From contig JANCRA010000001.1 in the NCBI GenBank assembly GCA_024362935.1, positions 56,613,930-56,677,929 on the forward strand: a stretch of DNA of 64,000 nucleotides, in the 5' to 3' direction. Shown here piece by piece: positions 24,227 through 33,623 of this stretch. The stretch comes from Setophaga petechia. Lineage: Eukaryota > Chordata > Aves > Passeriformes > Parulidae. The notes under the pieces were generated by a model. The model saw nothing but the letters and a program-made list of their open reading frames with translations, ran no database searches and had not been told where the DNA came from. Positions within the stretch are counted from its first letter, which is position 1. Each line of letters opens with the position of its first letter. A program made the translations under genes and the position numbers.

Positions 24227-24494
24227 TAGGGAAAAGTAAATATCTGTAAATATTTCTTTAGTAGTTTCTATTTGTTAAGGACAAAAGGTCTGAATATTTC
24301 TAGGCTATTTGTTGAATGCTTAGCAGTGAGGTTTGGCTCACAAAACTTGTGCTGTGAAGAACCCCAAATGGTGAGGCAGCTTTGCTCCCTCAATACTGCA
24401 CGTATCACACTTGTGATGAAAAAGGGCAGGATGCATCCTACTTTTTTTGTTAGCATATAATATTGCATGGCTGAATTTAGAATTGTTCATGTAG

Positions 24495-25622
24495 AGGTAT
24501 AAAATAATCAGGGTTGAAAGAGACTTTTGACATCATCCAGTCCAACCGTACACCCAGTACTGCCAGTGTAACCCCTAAACCATTTCACCATATCACCAGA
24601 TCCAAATGCCCTTTAAACACCTGCAGGATGGTGACTGCCCCACCTGTCTGAGGAACCTATTCCAATGCCTGATCACCCTAATAATGAGAAGATTTTTTTC
24701 TAATATCTCATCTGAATTTCGCCTGTCTCAGCTTAAGGCCATTTCCTGTATTCCTCTTACTGTGGACATGGCAGAAGAGACTGAGCCCACCTCCATCCAA
24801 CCTTCTTTCAGGGAGTTGCAGACAGCCATGAGGCCTGAACCTACTCTTCTCCTGACTAAACAAACCCAGCTCCCTCAGCCATTCCCCATAAGACATGTTT
24901 TACAGACCCTTCATGAGCCTTGTTTCTCTTTTCTGGACACACTGCAGCTCCTCAATCTCCTTTTTAAAGTGAGAGGCCCAGAACTGGACACAGCACTCGA
25001 GGTGTGGCCTCACCAGTGCCCAGTACAGAGGAACAAGCACTTCTCTGTCCTGCTGATCCAGGCCAGGGTGCCATCAGCCCTCTTGGCCACATGGGCACAC
25101 TGGCTCAGGTTCAGCTGCTGTCAGCCAGCACCCCAGGTGTCCCTTTCTGTCCCAAGCCATTCCTCACCCAGCCTGTATCATTGCATGGCTCAGGTGCAGA
25201 ACCTGACACTTCACCTTCTTGAGCTTCCTGCAGCTGTGTCCTCAGCCACTGATGGAGTCTGTCCAGGTCTCCAGCAGAGCCTTCCATCCCCTGAGCACAT
25301 CAGCTCAGTGTCTTCTGCACAATTACTGAGGGTGCACTTGATCCCCATGTCCAGATCATCCACAAAGATGTTAAACAGGACCAGCCCAAGGTGGAGCCCT
25401 GGGGAACACCACCAGTGACCAATTGCCAAATGGATTTATCTCCATTCACCACAGCACTCTGGGCCCAGCCATCCAGCCAGATTTCTGCCCATTGAAGAGT
25501 CCACCCACCCAAGCTGCAAGCACTCAGTTTTCCTAGGAGGATGCTGTGGCAGATGGTGTCAAACACTTTACTGAAGATAGACCCCGGATAGACACATCCA
25601 CAGCCTCATCTACCAAGTGTAC
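24495..25622 (-). repeat. CR1 LINE, 1.1 kb antisense copy with reverse-transcriptase remnant
   Basis: On the + strand this reads as antisense CR1 from the tail ('gggttgaaagagacttttga', 'catccagtccaacc') through 'gcccagaactggacacagca' and 'agtgtcttctgcacaattac' to about 25622. The minus strand keeps part of the ORF2 reverse transcriptase in two frames. One frame has FDTICHSILLGKL and VPQGSTLG (25300-25566); the other has LFNIFVDDLD and the catalytic-loop remnant CAEDTEL (25211-25429). A frameshift lies just after the PQGS motif, and one Asp of the usual ADD catalytic pair reads as Glu. The copy is 5'-truncated and inactive. The 270-codon + frame through it (24606-25418) is a shadow. Confidence 0.95.
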
Positions 25623-26909
25623 ATGCTATTCTCCTTAATCCGTACATTTTTATATTGAAAGGTGAGCTAGGCACGTTCCTGAGGATTGGTGTTGAAGAAA
25701 TAGATGGCAAATAAAAAACTTTGTGCATGAGTTTCTAAGAAAGCAAACCAATATTTAGGCAGCTGATGACTATAGCTATTTGTCAGTCAGACTGACCAGT
25801 GTAGTCTTGCTTTCTCTTTTTCCATTTTCTGTGTTTATCATCTGTGTTCTCCTTTTCTGAGGGAATGGCAAGTGTTGTGTTTAGACTGTTGGCTGTCTGA
25901 AACTGGAATCCTTTTACATTGTTCTTAAACCACTTACACAGCAGCTTGTTCATGGATAGCGCATCTGGTTATTAATTCAGTGCAGCTAAATTATTGAGAG
26001 GCAGGTAATGTTTCCTTGTCAATAGGCACTGTTCCATGTCTTCTAGCTGATTTTCTACTGTTAATAAAACTTGGAAAATCAGAAGTAGACTTATGCCATT
26101 TGCTGATTATATTGTGACCCAAAATATCAGGAGATGTTTCTCTCTTTAAGCAAACATATGCCCAAATTTAGGAGGTTTTGATGGCAGCAGGATTTCTTCA
26201 TGGAAGAGCTGGCATTTTTGGCTTGCTCTGGGTGCTGTCCTGAATCATGGGATGGATTGTACATACACTCTGTTGAAATTATATTGTGAACTTATAAGGA
26301 GGTTTCAGACTTCTGCCAAAACTGCTCTGCAGCCTGGTTGAGCTTTCTGCTGTGGAAGAGTTTGGCTGGGCTCAAGTCCCAGATGTCACCTACGTCTGAA
26401 AGTGTTGCATTTTTTTCTGCATCTAAAGGAAAAATCGAAAACATTGCTAAATAGTTCTTCCTGCTTCATTACTCTTTGTTGTGCTTCTTTACCTGCAAAT
26501 CTCAGTGTAATATTAGAGACTAAACTCATGCTCTGGTCTCAAACCTGGGGAGCAGATTCATGGTAATGCCAATGTTGTGAGCTGGAGACATGGTATTTAC
26601 TTTCCATAATGTAATTGCTATTACTCTGTGCTAATTGAAGCTAGTATGCTTTAGCTTTAAAGTCTTTCAAGAGTATAAATAGAAAGTGGACCTTCGAACC
26701 ATAAAATTGACCATATTGAAGTCAACAGTGTAAATATTTGAATTATTGTTTATGCCTGGTTTTGGAGATGTGTCAGCTTTCTTGGGCTGGTAGATGCAAA
26801 AAGAAAAAGGCTACAGCCTGATCAAAATGCTGCTACAGTCTCATAAAATACTTCCTTTTTATTTGGGATGATGTGCATTTAGGTTATTCACATGGAAAAT
26901 CTCATTCAA

Positions 26910-26932
26910 GACAGTCAGTGAAACTGACTGTC
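26910..26932. repeat. Perfect 10-bp inverted repeat, 3-nt loop
   Basis: The arm 'gacagtcagt' (26910-26919), loop 'gaa' and arm 'actgactgtc' (26923-26932) form a tight hairpin in DCLK2 intron 1. No T run follows, and no role is evident. Confidence 0.9.
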
Positions 26933-28781
26933 AAATTTATTTATGTTAGTGATTTTTAACTATAAAGGTATCTGTTAGTTTCAACAATGTTTAAAAACAA
27001 TTTGATTGGTTCAACCCTTCTAGACTCCCTCAAAAATCAAGTACTGTGTGTTATATTTTACATATATTAGTTTTCTGAAAGATTGTGGAGATTATCAGAA
27101 GTGTGTACTAATACATGCATTAATCCCAAACAGATTTAAAATCAGGTCATATATGAAAGCTGTAAGCAAATGTGGTGTATACATATATATGTATACTTTC
27201 AGGTTCTTGCCTACAAAAAATTAATGTAAAAAGCAGGTAATACTTCTGCAAATGACATGATATTTCTTCCAAACTGACATACATAAGGGCATTTTTTACT
27301 TTGGAGGATAACTACAATAATTTAAACAATAGCACACCTTTATTAATGCTTGCTTGTCAAGGGATGGTATTTTGTCAGGTGTGCTTTTTTAGCACACCAT
27401 TCTGTAGGAAAGTTTCCTGGAGTTAACTTTATAGGTGTGATTTAAGTAACCCCTGACATTTTTTTCCTTACATATTTTCATCTGGTAAGTATTGAATTGT
27501 ATAGCCCTGTCAAACAAATAAATGTTTAACTCATTCCTAGAAAACCATTCTTTATCCAGAGAGAAGCAATTTGCTTCCTAATGATACTGCTTTTTGGGTT
27601 TTTGTGTTTTAAATAGAACTGAGAAACTGTGGGGGAAGTCCTGGCTGTGGTAAAATAATTTGAGATTTAAGTAATAATATCAAAACTTTATCCTTTAAAT
27701 CATGAAATAAGAAAATCACTCAGTGAATGTGTTTTCTTACTTGCAGCCTTTGCTCCAGTCTTGCCATATGTGCCTCCTTTGCAGGTGTAGTAGTAAAATC
27801 TGTTTTCCATGCAAACCTTGTGTTACTTAACTTTATTTATATGTCTGGTATATAAAAGCAGGTGTGGACTTTAAAGCACTTACTAAACAATCTGTAATAT
27901 ACTATATTCTCAAGTAATTAGACTTTCCTGTATCTGCCAACTATAGGAAATTTTCAATTCATTTTGGCAGATTTTATCTTTTTTTAAAGGGAAAATAGTT
28001 TGTACTTCAACTTCAGGCTTGGTTAAATGCAGCAGAAACAAATGAATTGAAATTCTTTCTTTTAAGTTATTACATTGTTTGAACTTGAAAGCACTTCCTG
28101 ACATTTGTTACTGTGGCCTCTGCTTAAAGGAAAAGAAGTTACAAGAAGAAATCTGCATCACAACACTCTGAGATAATCAAGCAATTGTTTTATTCGTGCA
28201 TCAAGCAAGGGAAGCAATAGGAGACAGAAAGTTTTACACTGCTATTTTAAAGAAATATAGATCCTTTTAGATTAATATTGACTGAAAATTTTGTAGAAGT
28301 ACAATTTCTGCTGCCCTATAGGATACTGTAGGACAGCTGTGACAGATAACAGATCACATTCCATGATAGTACAAAGAAGATGCTTTATTTATGATTATGA
28401 GTCTGTAAAAGACAAAGCCAGACTGCCTGTTGAAACTTTGCTGTGGTAAATCCTTAAGCAAAGGGACCTTTTGTCCTCTACCTTTACTTCATGTAAAGCA
28501 ATTAATTCACCTAAAGTCTGAGACTGTTTCTGAGTAGCTTTAATTTTTATTTTTTTTTAAACGTTGTTAATTTAAATTTCGGCTGAGATTTAACTTTGAA
28601 TTATCTTGTCTTATTTAACTTTGGATCTATCTGATTTTTGTGCATTTGTTGGTTTGGGGTTTTTTTTAATGGTCTAGCAAGTATATTGTTCAAAATTATT
28701 CTTTCTGACTCAAAACCATTCTCAATGATGGTGAATTTTGAGATACTTTGTAGAATTTATTTAAAGCTGTTTTGCACAAAG

Positions 28782-29335
28782 CTGGACAGACGGTCCCCAG
28801 AGCTTTGGCTGGGATAGAGTTAATTTTCTTCATGGTAGCTGGTGTGGGCTATGTTTTGTATTTGTTTTTGAAACAGTGTTGATAACAGGGCGATGTTTTT
28901 GTTCCTGCTGAGCAGGGCTTGCACAGAGCCAAGGCCTTTTTGGCTTCTCACGCCATCCCACCAGTGAGTGGGCTGGGGGAAAGTGACACTGGGAGGTGAC
29001 ACAGCTGGGACAGCTGACCCCAACTGGCCCGAGTGATATTCCAGACCATATGACATCATCCTCAGCTTATAAATCTGGGGGAAGAAGGAAGAAGAGGAGG
29101 AAAGTTCAGAGTTAAAGCATGTGGCTTCCCAAGCCATCATTACCATGATGGAGCCTGGCTTTCCTGGAGGAGGCTGAACACCTGCCTGTCCTTGAGAAGT
29201 GGTGAATGAGTTCCTTGTTTATTTTGGTTTGCCCCTGTGGCTTTTGCTTTCCCTATTAAACTGTCTCTATCTCAGTCCATAAGTTTTATTTTACCCGTCT
29301 GATTTTGCCTCTTCTGTCCCACTGAGCAGGACTAC
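28782..29335 (+). mobile_element. Solo LTR of an endogenous retrovirus-like element (ERVL type), diverged
   Basis: The sequence from 'tttggctgggatagagttaa' near 28804, through 'cagtgttgataacagggcga', 'gctgagcagggcttgcacag', 'gacagctgaccccaactggc' and 'ccatatgacatcatc', matches from memory a passerine ERVL-type LTR. It keeps a TATA box (TTATAAAT, 29067-29074) and an ATTAAA polyadenylation-like signal (29255-29260), both in sense with DCLK2. No internal retroviral coding region adjoins either end, so it is a solo LTR with no viral gene. The 3' end appears truncated or replaced after about 29335. It lies in intron 1, about 2.2 kb before exon 2. Confidence 0.82.
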
Positions 29336-29571
29336 CAGCTTCTGGAGGTGCCTCTCCTTTGGCAGCGCTGAGTTTGGAGACAGACGTACTGGCAGTTGTC
29401 CAGACAACAAGCACAGTCCTTTGAATCTAGTGTTAGAGGCTGTGCAGGGGGAAATCTTTGCTTTCTATTGTAGCTGAGCTGCTGCCACAAAACTTGAATA
29501 TCTCAGGCTGTTTTGCGATAACAGGATAGATGATGAATACAGCTGTTGGAAGAGAACTGCGCACATCTTTA

Positions 29572-29690
29572 AAATCATAGCATCTCTTAGTCTGATAGGG
29601 ACTTTCTGAAGTTATCTCATCCAATATCTTGCTCAGGTTTGATAAAACCAGATTGCTTGGAGATTTCTTACAATTTAGCATGTAGTTCTG
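29572..29690 (-). repeat. Probable diverged CR1 fragment (antisense)
   Basis: The pattern 'aaaatcatagcatctcttag', 'atagggactttctgaagtta' and 'tctcatccaat' resembles the antisense CR1 end (aaatcatagaatc...agggacctc...catctagtccaa) with many substitutions. It looks like an old copy, and the right boundary is uncertain. Confidence 0.55.
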
Positions 29691-30755
29691 GGGCAGCATA
29701 AGCTTTTAGACACTGCAGTCCTTAAAAAGTTGTGTGGAGTTTGGGGTTCTTTTTCTCCTACCTTTAAGTTGGTCCTAGCGTGCAGCACGCAGCTCTTAGT
29801 CAAGGAGTTTGTGTGCTGAAAACACCTCCTTTCTCTTAGCTAATTTTTGGGGGGAAGGAGGAGGAGTCTAGTTTTGTTTGCATCACTTTGGTTTTTGCAA
29901 CACTTGATCTGTTAATATGAGGAGGAGTGATGAGGATGAGTGAAGAGGAAGAATACAGAGAAGGCAGTGGCATCCACAGAACTTCACCCCAGTTTCCCAG
30001 TACCTGAGTGGAATACAGTCCCCAGTGATGTTTGTGGAGGCAGAACTGGCTGCCAGAATTTCCCAAACAAAATCATTGTTAGCTTGGCTTAATTATAATC
30101 TGTGTTCTTTCAAATACAGCAAGTAGACTTTCAAGAAGGTCTAAATACAAGATAAATTACAAAGGAGTGTAATTAGTATTGGAAAAGAAACAAGGAAATC
30201 TTTCAGTTCACAGTAATTCTTCAGGGCTTTGAAAGTAGTTTAGTATCTTGCTTTTAAAAAAAGCTCTCCAAATTCTAAGATAAATCAGCTCTCCAAACTG
30301 GAGTTCAGAATGCAAAAGTATTGTTAATAAGTTTTGTAGTATGTATCTAAATGTAGGCATACATTTTGTAACTCTTACAATTCTGTCCTCTAGATGCATG
30401 TTTACTCTTTGCTCCTCTTGCTGTGCATGTTAGAAGTGAGTTTGGCTTTTCCACCAGTGACTCTGACTGTGTATCTTTAATTTTAGAACAGGTAAAGCTT
30501 TCTAAGATATAGGCAGCTCTTCTGTCTGGAGCAATGGTGTATTCTGTCAGTTTTGAACGCTTTACCATTTATCCTTCTGGCAATACTCTGCCCTTTCAAG
30601 AATGTCTTGGGATGTCATTTGTGACACCTCAGGGATGTGGGTTACACAAATAACCCAGAGTTAAAGATGTCCCTTGTCATGGTTTACATCTTACATATTG
30701 CTGTCAGGTGTCAAAAGTGTTGCCATAAGCTGCAAGTAGTCCTCTTTTTTTTCCT

Positions 30756-30915
30756 TAAAAACAAAACAAAGAAAGGAACAAAAACCCCCAAACAAACAAG
30801 CAACCCAACAAAAACCAACGAAACAAAACAAAACCAAAAAAAAACACTCAACCAAAAAAAAAAACCCCAAAACAAAAAAGAACAACAAAAAAAAGCCAAA
30901 CCAAAACCAAAAAAT
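30756..30915 (+). repeat. A/C-rich low-complexity tract
   Basis: The + strand here is almost only A and C with a few G, in runs such as aaaac, aaaaacccc and caaac, for about 160 bp. The Lys/Pro/Asn-rich + frame and Phe/Leu-rich minus frames (30637-30939) are composition artefacts. It lies about 640 bp upstream of exon 2. Confidence 0.9.
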
Positions 30916-31557
30916 CCCTGCAAACCAGCTTTGAGTTAGGAAATAAATTAAAATGGGGAAGTGTAGATGTATTGTTATGATCCCATACTCTCAAATACTC
31001 ATTTGTGGCCTCAGGAGGTGTTCATTGGTCTAAAAAATATCAAAGTGGATGCATTTCAAATATGTGTCCTTGGTAGAAAGGCAGTAACTCCTGGTAGATT
31101 AAAGTGCCTTTCAGGGTAAGGATCTTAAGGTGCTTAAATTTATTCTGTTAAAACTTGTTGTTGTAAAATAAGCACAGACATGGGTGTGCATATCTTGATA
31201 TACATGGTTGAAGGGTATATGGAAGAGAACCTGGATATTTGCTGTAGAAGAAAGGTTGTTTGTGTTGAGCTCAAGTAATTTAAGCACTTGCAAAATGACT
31301 AAATCCCAAAGACATGTGAAATATCTTGAACGTCCTAATTACCCACTATTTTTATACCAGGGATCTTTTGAAACCTGTTGAAAGCACTCTATGAGAGTAT
31401 TGTTTGGGTGGAAAGCTCTGATAATTTACAGTCCTCCTTGTCAAAATACAGGAAAATCACTCCCGAAATGTTTGTCCTTTTTTGGTTTTTCTAGTTTTTA
31501 AGTTGACAAAGTAGCTGCAAACCCCCTTCAACTGTGAACATGTCCTCTTCTTTTCAG

Positions 31558-31892
31558 GTGAGAGCTATGTGTGTGCATCCAATGAGCCGTATCGCAAGGT
31601 TGATTACACCAAGAATGTCAACCCAAACTGGTGTGTGAACATAAGGACTGGCTCCAGCCGGTCCTTGACGTCTTTGACATCCACGAGGAGCGAAGTGAAG
31701 GAGAGTAAAGATTTCATTAAACCCAAACTGGTGACTGTTATTAGGAGTGGGGTAAAGCCACGGAAAGCTGTGAGGATTCTGCTGAACAAGAAGACTGCTC
31801 ACTCCTTCGAACAGGTCTTGAATGACATCACCGAAGCCATTAAGTTAGACTCGGGTGTAGTCAAGAGACTTTGTACACTGGATGGGAAGCAG
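31558..31892 (+). CDS. DCLK2: DCLK2 coding exon 2: end of DCX1, linker, most of DCX domain 2
   Basis: The acceptor is 'tgtcctcttcttttcag' ending at 31557. The first two bases complete the Gly-139 codon begun in exon 1, and the 335-bp exon ends exactly at a codon boundary (residue 250) before the donor cag|gtagga. It encodes the DCX1 tail ([19 protein letters not shown]), VNPNW, a Ser/Thr-rich inter-domain linker (about residues 169-183), SEVKESKDF, and DCX2 from about residue 194 ([44 protein letters not shown]). Residues match DCLK2 better than DCLK1, which has Asp in place of Glu at ITEAIKL and a longer linker. Read-through into intron 2 would stop after three codons. Confidence 0.96.
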
Positions 31893-32371
31893 GTAGGAGA
31901 ATAAACTGCTGTGGCCATCTAACAATCTGAGATGCTCAGTTTTCATAAGTTCTGTTCTTGTTACTGTGTATGCTTTAATCTGCTTCTTAATAATGACAGT
32001 TTAAAAAATCAATTTTAAAAGCTTTGTTAAAATATTAATACAACAAAATTAGAATTGTATATAGTGTAAAATAAGTAGATCTTTACATTCAAGTAAAACA
32101 AATTATTTTTATGCCAGCATTTTTGCATTGCTCAAAAAAGTGACTGAATATTGCGTAATACAGTTTATTTGAAACATTTGAACTTGTTAAGATATCTATG
32201 TGTTTTCAGACTACCACATAGTGACTGAGTGATATAAGAAAAGTAACAGTGTCTCCTTCCATTGCACTTCCACAGATTGCTGTTTCCAGAGGTAGTAACT
32301 GACATGAGCTGCGGTCAAGAATTGTACCTAAAACAAATCATTCTGGGAGGGTGGTCACATCTTTACAACTT

Positions 32372-32391
32372 GTTTTTTTTTTTTTTTTTTT
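32372..32391. repeat. Poly(T), 20 bases
   Basis: A pure T run in the early part of intron 2. No retroposed body was recognised on the 3' side. Confidence 0.9.
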
Positions 32392-33566
32392 GCTTTTCGT
32401 TTTATCACTGCAAAAACAAATCTAGGGTTAATGATGTGGCAGGTGTGTATTCTTGCACAGAAATGCAAAGGAGTGGCCCACAGAATTACAAAGGAGTGGT
32501 TCTGCTGCACCAGTTTAAAGTGTCAGGAACACACTTGGTGTTGATCAGTCACATTAATGACTCAGCCCTTCGTAGAACAGGACTTTGATACCTGATACTT
32601 TTTTTTTGACACTGCTGCGGAACTCTGACAGAATTGTGACTTTGATAGTAGAGCAACACAGGCACAGAGTAGATCACATTGGTGTCAGGTACCCAGACTC
32701 TTGTATTGTTAACTAAACATTGATATCCTTCCCTATTCAACAAGTATTTATATACACCTGCATACCTATACATCTGCATGAAGTAAAAGTAAAAGTTATA
32801 AAAGTTTCAGCTGTGTTCAGAGATGTGGGTATTTTTATTTTCACTACTATTATAATGTTTAATGCCAAAAAACCTCTTTTTGAGATGCAAGCTTCTAGCA
32901 AATGTATCGCAGAACAAGTGCACTTAGATTGCCTCAGGATGAGCTCTGTCTCTGGTTATGTTCTGTGTGCTTGGATACACTTCTTGTAGGGAAATATGTG
33001 AAAAGTACAGCTTCTGTGTTTTGATGAAAATGTAGCAAGGCAAAGGCATCAATGAAACTCTTGATTTTCAGCGTTTGGCGGCAGCACAATGATGTGGCAG
33101 CTCTTTAGTTCTTCTAATAGGTTTGATTTTAAATGAGATTTGTTAATGCTGCTTCTTAACAGAGAATCCTTCCTAAGAACATCCAAACAGTATTTGTCAT
33201 GTTTAATTTAATTCATAATAAAATAGCATAATAGAATATTTATTATGCAATAATGAGTCTCTTTAGCCCATGAAGTGTTTTGACACTGTCTCAGGATTTT
33301 GGTCCTCTCAAGCAAGTAGGGAGTCAGTAAGGGAAACTGCAAGAGCTAGGGTTGGCAGTTCACATTCACCTCTTCTTGCACTGTCAAACAGCAGAAATCC
33401 ACTGATCTGCGCTGATATGGAAGATGCAATAGTGCATCAGGGATCAATAAAAGTAGTTAACATTAAATATCATATACATTGCTTGCATGTTGCCATCACC
33501 CATGGTGGATGATGACTGTCTTCAGTCTGTGGTGAGGATGGCCAACTATTGCTACTGCTCCAAAAT

Positions 33567-33569
<3 letters not shown>

Positions 33570-33619
<50 letters not shown>
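33570..33619. repeat. Poly(T), 50 bases
   Basis: A pure run of 50 T is followed directly by 'gctgcag|gacc', so it looks like a very strong pyrimidine tract and 3' splice site. Seen from the minus strand it would be the poly(A) tail of a retrocopy lying to the right, but I recognise no such gene and see no polyadenylation signal. The polyphenylalanine and polylysine frames here are artefacts. Run length in an assembly may be inexact. Confidence 0.95.

Positions 33620-33623
<4 letters not shown>

Larger units (their letters stand above)
19117..31557 (+). other. DCLK2: DCLK2 intron 1 (about 12.4 kb)
   Basis: It begins with GTGAGG and ends with a pyrimidine tract and 'cttcttttcag'. Contents I can name are listed separately: the second copy of an unnamed repeat, CR1 fragments, a 16-bp hairpin, a solo LTR and an A-rich tract. 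The stretches 19260-20035, 20237-23317, 25623-28781 and 29691-30755 hold no gene or named element that I can see. A G run lies near 20816-20825. Confidence 0.93.

Noticed and set aside
24606..25418. 270-codon + strand frame
   Set aside because: It is the antisense shadow of the CR1 reverse-transcriptase region.
28820..29146. 108-codon minus-strand frame
   Set aside because: It lies antisense to the solo LTR and shows no viral or cellular protein similarity.
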